Source of the DNA: Luteolibacter sp.
GTDB lineage: Bacteria; Verrucomicrobiota; Verrucomicrobiia; Verrucomicrobiales; Akkermansiaceae
Assembly (NCBI GenBank): GCA_030696085.1
Contig: JAUYNL010000053.1
Coordinates: 1 to 64,000, forward strand
Direction: 5' to 3'
DNA: 64,000 nt
The translations under genes were made by a program, and so were the position numbers. Positions 18,433 through 28,892 of this stretch are shown piece by piece; within the stretch, counting starts at the first letter, position 1; each line of letters opens with the position of its first letter. The notes under the pieces are model-generated. The model was not told the DNA's origin. It saw only the letters and a program-made list of their open reading frames with translations, and made no database searches.

Positions 18433-19683
18433 TCACTTGAATTCCTTGATCCAGAGATTGGCGTAGTCGATCGCGCTGCCATGATGCTGAAGGCCGATGG
18501 GCCCCTGCGCAGGCACCCCGGGAAGCTGCGCGTTGTCGATGACCACGCGGCCATTGAGCGAGACGGTGAGCCGGTCACCCCGCAAGCTGACCATGGTCCG
18601 GTTCCACTCGCCGACGGGGCGGTCGGCGTGAGCCTTCGGAGTCACGGCCGCCTTGATTTCATCAGGCATTTGGGGATCGGTGCGATAGCCGTAAACCTCG
18701 CCGGAGCCTATCGGCCTGTTCCAGAGATTGACCTGGCTTTTGGGATTGCCGCGCAGATAGATGCCGCTGTCGTGGTCCTCGATCCCGGCCGCGCCTTTTT
18801 CCGAGCCGTCGGCCTGGACGAGCGGTTGTGATTTGAGTGGGCCGCGGCCGCTCCAGCGCCAATCGAAGACGAGGGTGAAATCGCCGTAGGATTTTTCGGT
18901 CCACAAATCCTTGATGGGGCCGGGTTTGCCATTGTGCTTGAGGATTCCCAGCGCGGCAGTCCAATTGCGGGTGTCCGGCGTGTGTTTCCAGCCCTTGAGT
19001 GTTTTGCCGTCGAAAATCCGGGTGAAACCGGCGGCCGCCACTCCTTCTTCGTTGGCCACGGGCGGCAGTTCGCCGATGTGGATCTTGCGCAGCGCGACGC
19101 GATCCCCATGGCCCAGCCAGCCGATATGGCCGGCGCGGCGTTTGAGGCCAAGGTGCTGCGGGTGGCTGGCGCTCAAGTCGTCGAGATTGGCGCGGAGAAT
19201 GATTTGGTCGTTGAGTTCCACTTTCATAGTGGGGCCCATCACGGTCACGCGCTGCTGGTTCCACTCGCCGGCGGGCTTGAGCACGCCTTGTTTGGCGGGT
19301 GCGATCTTGTAGATTGAGCCGTGAAGTTGATGGTCCTTGAGTTCCGCGAGTTTCGGATACGCGCTGTCGAGAATCTGGACTTCCATGCCGCTGTATGCGG
19401 CGTCGCCCGTGCCGGGGTAGTGAATGGCGAGGCCGTTGTTCGCTCCGGGCGTTAGTTTGAATTCGAAATCGAGCACATAATTGGCGAAGGTTTCCTCCGT
19501 GATGAGGGAGCGGCCTTCCGGCGTGCAGACGAGCGTGCCGTCCTCAATGATATACCCCGCTCCTTTCCATCCGCTCAGATCCCTGCCGTTGAACAAGGGG
19601 CGCACGGTCAATTCCTCTGCGGCGAAAGCGGCGGCACCGCACAACAGCGCGGCGATGGACACAAGATGGATCAGTGGCTTCAT
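18433..19683 (-). CDS. Secreted protein with two DUF1080 (3-keto-disaccharide hydrolase-like) domains
   Basis: Signal peptide; FNGRDLSGWKG and FDGKTLKGWKHT start two DUF1080-like modules. Confidence 0.85.
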   Translation of the reverse strand: MKPLIHLVSIAALLCGAAAFAAEELTVRPLFNGRDLSGWKGAGYIIEDGTLVCTPEGRSLITEETFANYVLDFEFKLTPGANNGLAIHYPGTGDAAYSGMEVQILDSAYPKLAELKDHQLHGSIYKIAPAKQGVLKPAGEWNQQRVTVMGPTMKVELNDQIILRANLDDLSASHPQHLGLKRRAGHIGWLGHGDRVALRKIHIGELPPVANEEGVAAAGFTRIFDGKTLKGWKHTPDTRNWTAALGILKHNGKPGPIKDLWTEKSYGDFTLVFDWRWSGRGPLKSQPLVQADGSEKGAAGIEDHDSGIYLRGNPKSQVNLWNRPIGSGEVYGYRTDPQMPDEIKAAVTPKAHADRPVGEWNRTMVSLRGDRLTVSLNGRVVIDNAQLPGVPAQGPIGLQHHGSAIDYANLWIKEFK

Positions 19684-19727
19684 CGGGGAAAGCCAATCAT
19701 TTCCAGGCGCGGTCTCCAAGAAGGATC

Positions 19728-20750
19728 TCATGCCCCGGGCCGGCTCAGATCCGGCGCTGCCTGCGTCGGGGATTTGATCAAGTCGATCAGGATCAGGAGA
19801 AACGCCGAGAGGAAGAGCGGGATCAGTTCCGCATAAATCCGCAACTCATAGAAATTGGCCACCAGAAACATCCCGGCGAAATAGGGGATGAACACCCATA
19901 ACGAGCGCTTGACGAAATCATTGCCGATCCGCTTGTGAAAAACCAGAACGGGAATCCACAGGAAGCCCATGATGCCCAGCAGCACCGGATAGTTCATCGG
20001 ACTCATCAGATGCCGGATGTTGTCCGCGTAATGGGTGACGCCCGGTGCCACATACCATTCGAATCCGTTCACGCCCGGATTGTCCAGATAGATCTTCCCG
20101 AGCATGGTTTTGATGACCATCCAAATGACGAACTGCGCGCCGCAGTGCGCCGCCAGCGTGGTGGTTTTCTCCCGGGCGAAGGAAGTGAGCAGATAAATCA
20201 CCGTCAGGAAACAGGTGGTCTCACGGTTGAATGTGCCGATCAGGAACAGGACGTAGTAGGCGGTCCAGCGCTTCTCATAAAGAAAGATGATGCCGAGGAT
20301 CAGGACTAGCAGCGCGGGAGTGTCATACCAGTAGTTTGCGAAGTAGGGCCGCGGGAAGAAATGGTGGAAGGGCAGCACCGCAAACAGGGAAAAACTCAAC
20401 AACGAGGCGACCTTCCGGTCCTTCAGCAACAGGAACAACCAGTGGCGGAACGCGATCACCGTGAAAAACATGAACAGGATTTCGAGAATCTTCGCCCAGG
20501 CAAAAAGGGAATCCTCCGCCGGCAGTTTGATGTGGTTCAACAGTCCGGCCATGGCTGGAATCAGGATCCGGTATTGCCATGGCTTTTCGCCGACATGGCC
20601 GGCCATCTGCTGGAAGAATTCCGCATCCGCAAACAGGTCGCAGAGCCGCAGCCTGAGCTGGCAGAACAACACCGAGCCGATCAACGCGGTGAGCAGGAAA
20701 ACTCCTTCCAGAAAAAGATTCCGGCGGTTCGGATAAGATAGGTCATTCAT
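19728..20750 (-). CDS. Multi-TM membrane protein, possible glycosyltransferase
   Basis: Many hydrophobic helices; GTFNRETTCFLTVIY loop; start at MNDLSYPN. Confidence 0.6.
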   Translation of the reverse strand: MNDLSYPNRRNLFLEGVFLLTALIGSVLFCQLRLRLCDLFADAEFFQQMAGHVGEKPWQYRILIPAMAGLLNHIKLPAEDSLFAWAKILEILFMFFTVIAFRHWLFLLLKDRKVASLLSFSLFAVLPFHHFFPRPYFANYWYDTPALLVLILGIIFLYEKRWTAYYVLFLIGTFNRETTCFLTVIYLLTSFAREKTTTLAAHCGAQFVIWMVIKTMLGKIYLDNPGVNGFEWYVAPGVTHYADNIRHLMSPMNYPVLLGIMGFLWIPVLVFHKRIGNDFVKRSLWVFIPYFAGMFLVANFYELRIYAELIPLFLSAFLLILIDLIKSPTQAAPDLSRPGA

Positions 20751-20769
20751 GGCGCAAGGGTCTCGGACA

Positions 20770-22098
20770 TCAACGGGATCTGACGGATTTTTCCCCGCCA
20801 GTCCACCACACGGCGGCGAGCAATACCGCGAGCAGCAGCAGTCCGGCCAACAAATAGTGGGAAACGGCGAGACTGGCATGCAGCCTGGCCGGGATTCGCC
20901 CGCCGAACCGCACGATCATCACCGGCGGCAGTGATGCGATCACGGCCACCCAGCCGTAAACTCGCAGCCACTTCATGGCGAGCGGCGCGGGCGGCGAGGC
21001 CCCGATCAGATAGGCGGCCGGCAGCAGCATCCAGAGATAATAGTGGGTCCATGAAACCGTGCTGGTGACCATCGCCAGCAGGATGATGACGGAGATTTCC
21101 AGCTCCATGATGGAGGAGGCGGAAGCGACCGGCAGACCGTCCGGCTTCCAGCGCCGCGGCCAGGCAAGCACCACCGCGACGGCGGCCATCATGAACAACA
21201 CGGCCAAGCGCGAAAATTGACGAAACGCGGGATCCAACGCGGGGGGATCCCAGTCGGTGAGATAAAGCGGCCCATGTTGGAGACGCGCGATGAAGCCCTG
21301 GATGGATTGCACGTTGAATGCGGCCAGCGGGTTTTCCGCGAACGGCTTGATCGAGTTTTCATACCAGTGCGCGTGCAGGTCCCAGCCGAAGATCATCACC
21401 GACGCGAATCCGGCTGCCAGGCAGATGACGCCGCCGCCCAGGCCGGCCTTCCAGCGTCCCCGCAGCACGAAATAGATCCCTAGCAGGAGCAGCGGCAGCT
21501 TGATCAGGGCGGCGAATCCGATCAGCAGGCCGGCCGGAAAATCATGCCTGCCGCGCAGCAGCCATACTCCCAGAACCAGCAGCAGCAGGACCATGTGCGT
21601 CGTATTTCCTTCCCGCACGCTGTTGTGCAGGGGGCCGCACGCGGCGAAAACAAACAGGAGCAGAAGCGAGCGGTCGCGGTCCAGTCCGGCCAGACGGCAC
21701 AAGACAAACCAGGCGGCGATCGTCGCCAGAATACCCGCCAGCAGGAATGCGGTTTCCGCGTGCCCCGGGGAAAGCAGGCCGAAGGGTGCGAAAAGATAAG
21801 CCAGAACCGGCAGGTTCACGAAACCGCCGGCTCCCCTGTTCATGGATTCCGCCAGGCCTGCCGCGCCATTCTCGGAGAGCACCGCCCGGGCCGCCGGATA
21901 GTAGGCTTTGACAAAATCCGAATACCGGTCGGGCGGCTCGGAAATCCGGAACACGAAAACCGCCATGGCCACGCCGGCAAGCACCGCCACCGCGGCCCGC
22001 CATGACCACGGCAACGCGCGGCGGCGCATCGCCTCCATCAGCAGGATGCCCGCGGCGAAGGCCGCCAGATGAATGAGATAGAACCAGCAGTTGTTCAT
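20770..22098 (-). CDS. GT87/DUF2029-family membrane glycosyltransferase
   Basis: YSDFVKAYYPAARAV acidic loop; multi-TM; overlaps the next gene start by 4 bp. Confidence 0.7.
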   Translation of the reverse strand: MNNCWFYLIHLAAFAAGILLMEAMRRRALPWSWRAAVAVLAGVAMAVFVFRISEPPDRYSDFVKAYYPAARAVLSENGAAGLAESMNRGAGGFVNLPVLAYLFAPFGLLSPGHAETAFLLAGILATIAAWFVLCRLAGLDRDRSLLLLFVFAACGPLHNSVREGNTTHMVLLLLVLGVWLLRGRHDFPAGLLIGFAALIKLPLLLLGIYFVLRGRWKAGLGGGVICLAAGFASVMIFGWDLHAHWYENSIKPFAENPLAAFNVQSIQGFIARLQHGPLYLTDWDPPALDPAFRQFSRLAVLFMMAAVAVVLAWPRRWKPDGLPVASASSIMELEISVIILLAMVTSTVSWTHYYLWMLLPAAYLIGASPPAPLAMKWLRVYGWVAVIASLPPVMIVRFGGRIPARLHASLAVSHYLLAGLLLLAVLLAAVWWTGGEKSVRSR

Positions 22099-23516
22099 GA
22101 TCCGGCAGGAGTTGGGGTCGTGGTTTCACCGCGGCCGCGCAGATAGATCAGCAGGCCGAAAAACAACACCGCGCCGTAGAACAAATGCGAGGCTGGCAGA
22201 CTGAACCACTTGGGTGATAACAGAATGTCGGTCGCCAGCACGGCCGAGCCGATGGCAAGGAAGCAAGCCCCGCATATGAGGCCCGTGATGCGGGCGGATG
22301 AGCCCAGCCCCAGACAGGCCGGAAGCGCCAGCGCGAAAAGCGGCAGGAAGGCTCCGTAGTGATGCTCCCACGCCACCGGAGAAGCCACGGTCGCGGCGGC
22401 GATGATCACGGCGAGATCGAGTTGCGGATGGAATGCGGGCGACTTCCGCTTGTAAAAGGCAAGCCCGAGAATCAACAGGCTCGTTCCCACCGTGGCGGCG
22501 TGAACCAGCGGATGATAGGGCGCGAATTCGAAAAACGAAAAGTTCAGAGGATCCCCATGGCCGAGGAGGCGGTTGAGGAATCCGTTGAAACTCTGGTTCG
22601 GCCAGTAGGCCTCGCCCGCTTTGGAAATCTCGCGGACGACCCCTATGTAGCGGATGTGATTGTCCCAGCCGAACACCGCCAGCGAGACCAGCCCCAGCGG
22701 CAGCGCTGCGGCGATGAAACCACCCAGCGCGCGCCAATTCCGGCGCAGCAGCGCCCAGATCGGCACCACCGCGAACTGAGGCTTCACCAGACAGCAAAGA
22801 CCGAGCATGAAGCCGCCGGAGGCGCGCCAGCCTAGCACATGCGCGAGCACGCCGAGCGCGGTGAGGCAGTTGAGCAGCGCCTGGATCTGCCCGAGATCGT
22901 GCGCCTTGACCACCGGATAGAAAGAGAGCCCGAGAACCGCGAGCATCGAGATGCGCGCCAGCCGCCAGCCCTTGGAGACATCCCGCGCGCCCGGCAGACG
23001 CCGCAGGCCGATTTCAAAAATCGCGATCGCCGCGGCGATGGTCAGCAGCACGGACACTTGTGAGAGTGATCGCAGGAAGAGCAGCGGCGCTCCCGTTAGC
23101 CTGGTGTCCCGGTCCGTGCGTTTGAAGTTATCATTTCCCAACCAGGACTCCGGAGCCAGCAGGAAGACGAGCAGCGATGTCGGCGGATATTGGAATTTCC
23201 GGCGTTCATCGAAAAAGATGCCATAGATATCCCCGTCATCGCGTTCCCGGGCGCGGAGGAAGGCGCGGCCCATCGGCCCCCACGAATCATCCTTGTACTC
23301 CGCCTTGAACACCGCCGGGACCACCGACCAGCCGTTTAGCGCCAGAGCGCGCTGCGGAGTGTCGCCGCGCAGGATCAGCAGGCCGATGAGCAGCAGGCCG
23401 CATGAAAACATGGCGGCAAGCATCACGACGAGCCAGCGGTTGGCGCGGACGACCGGATTGGAAACGGGGGACTCGGATGTTTCTAACATGGAAACGGGGG
23501 GATCCTGGATCAGCAC
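22095..23516 (-). CDS. GT87/DUF2029-family membrane glycosyltransferase
   Basis: Multi-TM; FQYPPTSLLVF, LGLCCLVKPQFAVVPIWALLRR, NQSFNGFLNR typical of the family. Confidence 0.75.
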   Translation of the reverse strand: MLIQDPPVSMLETSESPVSNPVVRANRWLVVMLAAMFSCGLLLIGLLILRGDTPQRALALNGWSVVPAVFKAEYKDDSWGPMGRAFLRARERDDGDIYGIFFDERRKFQYPPTSLLVFLLAPESWLGNDNFKRTDRDTRLTGAPLLFLRSLSQVSVLLTIAAAIAIFEIGLRRLPGARDVSKGWRLARISMLAVLGLSFYPVVKAHDLGQIQALLNCLTALGVLAHVLGWRASGGFMLGLCCLVKPQFAVVPIWALLRRNWRALGGFIAAALPLGLVSLAVFGWDNHIRYIGVVREISKAGEAYWPNQSFNGFLNRLLGHGDPLNFSFFEFAPYHPLVHAATVGTSLLILGLAFYKRKSPAFHPQLDLAVIIAAATVASPVAWEHHYGAFLPLFALALPACLGLGSSARITGLICGACFLAIGSAVLATDILLSPKWFSLPASHLFYGAVLFFGLLIYLRGRGETTTPTPAGS

Positions 23517-23519
23517 GCG

Positions 23520-24983
23520 TCACGCGTAAGGAAGAAGGCGGGCCGCTGCGAGCACGATGGCAGCGGCTATCCCGGCCGCCCAGAACTTGCGGGATTTCAG
23601 CACGAAATGGATGGGATCCGATGCGCCGTTTCCACGGGAGGCCTCCAGCCACATGCCCAGATTGTGAAGCAGCAGGATGGGCGCGAGGATGGCCAGCAGC
23701 TTGGGCGAGGTGTAAACCGGTGAGATCTCGTCCGAACGCAGATATAAGGTGAGCACGATGGCGGCGGTGAACGAAAAGCCGACCCCGAACGCCAGCAGCA
23801 CGTTCGCGTCGGCGGGAGTGTAGGAGCGGCGTTTCGAGGAGGTGGACGCGGTGGTGATCACCTCCACGTAGCGTTTCCAGTGGGCCAGCTCGGCGAACAA
23901 ACAACCCATGAAGCCGATGAACCAGACGGATTGAGGAAGCCCCAGCACGGCGAGGCCGAGCATCAGCCTTATCAGATAGAAACAACTGAGCAGCGCGATA
24001 TCCGCCAGCGGCATTTCCTTCAAGCGGATAGTGTATGCGGCATTCAGCACGATATAGAGCAGCAGCACTCCCACGACCACCGGCCCGGTGAAGGCCGCCA
24101 GACTGAACGCGGCGGTCGCAAGACAGGCCGCCAGGACGATGGCGTTTGAAACCGGCAGCAGCCCTGCGGCAAGCGGTCGCTTGCGCTTGTCCGGGTGAGC
24201 ACGATCCGCAGCGAGATCCGCCAGGTCATTGACCAGATAGACGGCCGAGGCGATGAACGAGAATGCGAAGAATGCGAGGGTGGCGGAGATAAGCAGCTTG
24301 GGATCGTAGGTGCCCCAACTGGTGATGGCGGGCACGAAGATCAGGCAGTTCTTGACCCAATGGACCGGGCGGCAGGCGCGGATCATGGCGAGGATCCGGG
24401 CTCCGGGGCTTGATGGCGCGATATGGTTGAACCCGCCCTCCATCTTGCGCAGGTGGGCGAGGGGGCGCGGTGATGAACCCGCCAGAATGCGGCCGCCGGT
24501 GGCCGCATCAAAAACCGGAATGTCATCATTGGAATCGCCGAGATAGGCGAAGGGTTCTTCTCCTAAAAGCTCGCGAAGCGCCGCCAGCTTGCGCTCACGT
24601 TTCAGATTCCTTTGGCCGTCGCTGGCCAGGACATCCGCGAAAAAACCGAGGTGCTCCGCGATGGGTCCGGCCCAGATGCCGGGTGACGCGGTGGCCAGGA
24701 TGAGCCGCCGCCCGCGGGCGGACTCCTCGCGAAGATGTGCGATTACCCGCGGTTCATAAGGAAGTTTCGCGGGATCCATGGGAACGATTTCCGCCACGGC
24801 CGTCTTGAAAGCCGCAAGCGAGCCCCGATGCCTCCAGGCGAGCCGGATCAGCCGCCGCGGAGAGCGCAGGCCGAGGCGGGCCAGCGCCTCGTGCAGCAGA
24901 TCCACGCGGAGCAAACTCCGGTCGAGATCCACAACCAAGGGAGCTTGGTCAAGGGTGGGGAGGGAAATGGACTGCATGGACAT
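23520..24983 (-). CDS. HAD phosphatase fused to UbiA-family prenyltransferase (decaprenyl-phosphate phosphoribosyltransferase-like)
   Basis: N-term VVDLDRSLLRVDLL...YLGDSNDDIPVF (HAD-like); C-term ACRPVHWVKNCLIFVP...YLVNDLADLAADRAHPDKRKRPLAAG (UbiA). Confidence 0.85.
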   Translation of the reverse strand: MSMQSISLPTLDQAPLVVDLDRSLLRVDLLHEALARLGLRSPRRLIRLAWRHRGSLAAFKTAVAEIVPMDPAKLPYEPRVIAHLREESARGRRLILATASPGIWAGPIAEHLGFFADVLASDGQRNLKRERKLAALRELLGEEPFAYLGDSNDDIPVFDAATGGRILAGSSPRPLAHLRKMEGGFNHIAPSSPGARILAMIRACRPVHWVKNCLIFVPAITSWGTYDPKLLISATLAFFAFSFIASAVYLVNDLADLAADRAHPDKRKRPLAAGLLPVSNAIVLAACLATAAFSLAAFTGPVVVGVLLLYIVLNAAYTIRLKEMPLADIALLSCFYLIRLMLGLAVLGLPQSVWFIGFMGCLFAELAHWKRYVEVITTASTSSKRRSYTPADANVLLAFGVGFSFTAAIVLTLYLRSDEISPVYTSPKLLAILAPILLLHNLGMWLEASRGNGASDPIHFVLKSRKFWAAGIAAAIVLAAARLLPYA

Positions 24984-25065
24984 TCAAATTGGGGGGGGCC
25001 ATCACATGGATTGCGAAAGGCAATCATGAGCGGCAAGGATGCCACAGCGAAGTCGCGAAGCCATT

Positions 25066-25077
25066 ACGTGATCACGT
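25066..25077. promoter_or_regulatory. Perfect 12-bp palindrome ACGTGATCACGT upstream of the HAD-UbiA operon
   Basis: Exact self-complementary sequence in the intergenic gap, about 83 nt upstream of the start at 24983. Confidence 0.35.
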
Positions 25078-25136
25078 GAAAGTTCCCGCTGCGGCGGCTG
25101 ACAACGCGAACTTTCTGCCACAAGCGTGGGCCTCTG

Positions 25137-26183
25137 TCAAAGCATTGGCCGTGTGATCACTCCGCGAAGGCGGATGTCGTCCCCCAATCGCATGAATTCC
25201 GTTTCCTGCAAACGCGGCGATTCCGGCAGTCCGGCACCTGCCAGTGCGGGAGATGGCCCGCCGCAAAGCCGCGGCGCGCAATAAACCACAAGCTCATCCA
25301 CCAGCCCGGCGTCGAGCAGGGCGGCGGAGAAAATCCCGCCGGCCTCGGTCATAGCCGTGAGTATCCCCTGCTCGCGGACAAGCCCCCGCAAGGTTTCCGC
25401 CAGATCGTGACGCGGGCGGATCAAGGTGCGGCCACGCCAGGCGTCGGTGAAAAGCGCCGCTTCCTGAGGCAGGGAATCCGGCTGATCGGAAAACACGACG
25501 CGCCACGGCTGCGGGCGCCCCTCCAGCAGCTCCGGCACCCGGATGGTGAGTGCCGGATGATCGCGACGCACGGTGGCTCCACTGGTGAGAATGGCGTCCA
25601 CCGTGGCGCGGAGTTGCTGCACGTCCGCGCGGGCGGCCTCGCCGGTGAGCCACTGGCTTTCGCCCGGCGGGCGGGTGAGGCGACCGTCCAGGCTCATCGC
25701 GGTTTTCCAAATCACCCACGGCAGGCCGGTTTCACGAACCTTGAAAAAAGGCCGCAATAGTTTTTCCGCCTCCACATGACAAACGCCGGAGATCACCTCG
25801 ATCCCGGCGCTTGTTAGAATCGCGTCCGCCCGGCCGGCGTGCTCCGGATTCCGGTCCACACAGGCATAGACGACGCGCGCCACGCCGGCATCGATGAGTC
25901 CCTGCGTGCAGGGCGGCGTGCGGCCGTGGGTGGAGCAGGGTTCCAGCGTGATGTAAACGGTCGATCCGCGCACGGCCACCGTTCCATGCGTTTCAAAAGC
26001 ATCCGCGAGCGCCTCGCGCTCGGCGTGCGGCATGCCTGCGGCACGGTGCCAGCCGGATCCTAACAACACGCCGTCCTTCACGATCACCGCGCCGACCGGC
26101 GGATTGGGCGCGGTTTTCCCGACACCCTTGCGCGCCTCGGTGAGGGCGAGTCGCATCCAATGTTCGTCCATGGGCGGGTTCAT
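25137..26183 (-). CDS. ribD: Bifunctional riboflavin deaminase/reductase
   Basis: GKTAPNPPVGAVIVKDG, HAEREAL, TLEPCSTHGRTPPCTQ; C-term reductase domain. Confidence 0.93.
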   Translation of the reverse strand: MNPPMDEHWMRLALTEARKGVGKTAPNPPVGAVIVKDGVLLGSGWHRAAGMPHAEREALADAFETHGTVAVRGSTVYITLEPCSTHGRTPPCTQGLIDAGVARVVYACVDRNPEHAGRADAILTSAGIEVISGVCHVEAEKLLRPFFKVRETGLPWVIWKTAMSLDGRLTRPPGESQWLTGEAARADVQQLRATVDAILTSGATVRRDHPALTIRVPELLEGRPQPWRVVFSDQPDSLPQEAALFTDAWRGRTLIRPRHDLAETLRGLVREQGILTAMTEAGGIFSAALLDAGLVDELVVYCAPRLCGGPSPALAGAGLPESPRLQETEFMRLGDDIRLRGVITRPML

Positions 26184-26749
26184 GTCGCCGCCAGCTTCTG
26201 GATGGCCGCCGGATATAGCCGGTGCTCGGCCACCTGGATGCGCGCATGCAGCGATTCCGCCGTATCGCCCGGCAGAACCGGCACCCGCTCCTGAAGGATG
26301 ACCGGGCCGGTATCCATGCCTTCATCCACAAGATGCACGGTGGCCCCCGTTTCGGAAACTCCGGCATCGAGCGCCTGCTTCCACGATTCCAGCCCCGGAA
26401 ACGCCGGCAGCAGCGCGGGGTGGATGTTGAGGATGCGGCTCGGGAAGGCATCGAGCAGCGGACGTTTCACCAGGCGGAGAAACCCGGCGAGACAGACCAT
26501 TTCGACCCCCGCGGCCAGGAGGCGGGCTGCGGTTTCCTGCTGGGCCTCCTCGGGAAATTTCGTCCGGAACCCGCGGCAGTCGATGATGCCTGTTTCGATG
26601 CCGCGTTTGCGCGCGCGTTCCAGAATGAAGGCGTCCGGGTTGTCCGAAAGCGCGATGGCGATCCGGGCATCGAGCGCGCCGGCATCGATCGCATCGAGAA
26701 TCGCCTGCATGTTGGATCCTGATCCTGAACCGAGAACGCCGAGCACCAT
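26180..26749 (-). CDS. purN: Phosphoribosylglycinamide formyltransferase
   Basis: [52 protein letters not shown]. Confidence 0.93.
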   Translation of the reverse strand: MVLGVLGSGSGSNMQAILDAIDAGALDARIAIALSDNPDAFILERARKRGIETGIIDCRGFRTKFPEEAQQETAARLLAAGVEMVCLAGFLRLVKRPLLDAFPSRILNIHPALLPAFPGLESWKQALDAGVSETGATVHLVDEGMDTGPVILQERVPVLPGDTAESLHARIQVAEHRLYPAAIQKLAAT

Positions 26750-26844
26750 GCGCTTGGTGTAAATCGGGAAGCGGCGGGCGGGAAGCGGAAAGCGACGGAA
26801 CTTCACGCTTGGAACCCAAACCGGCAGCGGCTATCAGACCGCCC

Positions 26845-27945
26845 ATGCACGACGCCCGCATCGACTCCCTCGCCCGCCAACTCGTCCGGTATTCCACATC
26901 GCTGAAAAAGGGTGAGAAAGTCCTGCTCGATCTGCACGACGTCCCGGACTCCATCGGCCTCGCCCTGATCCGCGAAGTCCGTGCCAAGGGTGCGCTGCCC
27001 TTCCTGCGCCTTCATCAGGGCCGCCTGACCCGCGAGCTGCTCAAGGGTGCCGAAGACGCGCAATACGCGGTGATTTCCAAACACCTGCTCGCGGAAATAA
27101 AGGACATGGACGCCTACATCGCCATCCGCGGCGGCCACAACATCGCCGAAACCTCCGATGTTCCGGCGGAAAAAATGAAGCTCGCCATGAAACACATGCG
27201 TCCGGTGCTCGATCACCGCGTGCGCAGGACCAAATGGTGCGTGCTGCGCTGGCCGTCCGCATCCATGGCCCAGCAGGCGGGCATGAGCACCGAGGCCTTC
27301 GAGGACTTCTACTTCAAGGTCTGCCTGCTCGACTACAAGGCGCTGGTCCCCTCGATGAACGCGCTCAAGAAACTCATGGACGCCACCGACCGCGTGGAAA
27401 TCACCGGCCCCGGCACCAAGCTGGAATTCTCCATCAAAAACATCGCCTCCATCGTCTGCGGCGGAACTTATAACATTCCGGACGGCGAGGTCTTCACCGC
27501 ACCCGTCCGCGATTCGGTGGAAGGTGTGGTTTCCCACAACGCGCCGACGATCTATCAGGGCATTCCCTTCGACGGCATCCGGCTGGAGTTCTCCAAGGGA
27601 AAAATCGTCAAGGCCGAGGCCGGCGGCAAAACCAAACAACTCAATCGCATTCTCGACAGCGATCCGGGCGCGCGTTACATCGGCGAATTCGCGCTCGGCT
27701 TCAATCCGGTGATCCGCGAACCGATGCGAGACATCCTCTTCGACGAGAAAATCGCCGGCTCGTTCCACTTCACCCCCGGCCAGGCCTACGAGGAGGCGGA
27801 CAATGGCAACCGCTCGCAAGTCCACTGGGACATGGTCAACATCCAGCGCAAGGACTGGGGCGGCGGCGAGATCCGCTTCGATGGCAAGCTCATCCGCAAG
27901 GACGGAGTCTTCCTGCCCAAGGCGCTGGCGAAGCTCAACGGCTGA
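26845..27945 (+). CDS. M29-family aminopeptidase
   Basis: [39 protein letters not shown] and MNTLLxE-type regions of M29 peptidases. Confidence 0.85.
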   Translation: MHDARIDSLARQLVRYSTSLKKGEKVLLDLHDVPDSIGLALIREVRAKGALPFLRLHQGRLTRELLKGAEDAQYAVISKHLLAEIKDMDAYIAIRGGHNIAETSDVPAEKMKLAMKHMRPVLDHRVRRTKWCVLRWPSASMAQQAGMSTEAFEDFYFKVCLLDYKALVPSMNALKKLMDATDRVEITGPGTKLEFSIKNIASIVCGGTYNIPDGEVFTAPVRDSVEGVVSHNAPTIYQGIPFDGIRLEFSKGKIVKAEAGGKTKQLNRILDSDPGARYIGEFALGFNPVIREPMRDILFDEKIAGSFHFTPGQAYEEADNGNRSQVHWDMVNIQRKDWGGGEIRFDGKLIRKDGVFLPKALAKLNG

Positions 27946-28044
27946 TGAGCATCGTAGGCGCGCTGGTGACAGTGCGTTTCCAACACCCGCCGCTTTCTCG
28001 ATGACGTCCGCCCGCAGGCAACCATCGTCCCGGTCTGCGGGCGG

Positions 28045-28686
28045 TCATTCCGCGTCCGCGTTGAGGGACTTGCGGCAGCGCAGCCGCCACATCGATTTGC
28101 CCTCGCTTTCCCATAGCTGCTGGAAGTCGGTTTTCGGATAGAAAAACGAATCCTCGTCCCACGCCAAACGTTCAAAACCACCGAAAGCCGCCACTTTTTC
28201 CTCCGCCCAAAGAAAATACTCCTCGTGATCGGTCATGAACAAAAACTCCCCGCCCGGCTCCAGCACGCGCCGCACGGCATCAAGAAATTCCACCTGCACC
28301 AGGCGCCTCCGGTGGTGCCGCACCTTCGGCCACGGGTCCGGGCATAACAGGTGCAGCCGCGAAACCGAGGCGGCGGGCAGCAGCCACTCCACCACATAGC
28401 GGCTTTCCAATCTCAGCACCCGCGCGTTTTCCAGCCTCCGCCTTGTCGCCTTCCGACAAACCTTGCGCACCCGCCCCAGCAGGCGCTCCACCCCCAGGAA
28501 ATCCCTCTCCGGATGGCACTCCGCCATTTCCATCAGAAACGATCCGTCGCCGCAGCCCAGATCCACCTCCAGCGGCCGCCCCTCGCGGCAAACTTCGGCA
28601 TGTCCCAGCTCCCGGAAATAATCCACCGGTACCAATTCCCCCGCCATCGCGGGCCTCGGCAATGTATTGAGCGCTTGATCCGGCAT
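28045..28686 (-). CDS. trmB: tRNA (guanine-N7-)-methyltransferase
   Basis: VDLGCGDGSFLMEMA; HLLCPDPWPKVRHHRRRLVQ. Confidence 0.92.
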   Translation of the reverse strand: MPDQALNTLPRPAMAGELVPVDYFRELGHAEVCREGRPLEVDLGCGDGSFLMEMAECHPERDFLGVERLLGRVRKVCRKATRRRLENARVLRLESRYVVEWLLPAASVSRLHLLCPDPWPKVRHHRRRLVQVEFLDAVRRVLEPGGEFLFMTDHEEYFLWAEEKVAAFGGFERLAWDEDSFFYPKTDFQQLWESEGKSMWRLRCRKSLNADAE

Positions 28687-28805
28687 TTCCCGCAGGACTT
28701 CTAGTCACTCATCGATGATCCGCAACCCATATTCCGCCATCGTTCCCGTTCCACTCATCACGCCAGCAGGGGATGGGGAGCCCTCCCCGTCTTGCCGCTT
28801 GACGC

Positions 28806-28835
28806 TCTTTCCCCGGCCACCCTAGCTTTCGTGTG
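28806..28835 (+). promoter_or_regulatory. Possible accBC promoter (TTGACG-N18-TAGCTT)
   Basis: Hexamers with 18-nt spacing in the gap upstream of accB. Confidence 0.35.
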
Positions 28836-28892
28836 TGAAGCGCACCCAGCCGGACACTTCGCCCCATCTCAAACTCCCAACCCGCCCTCACC

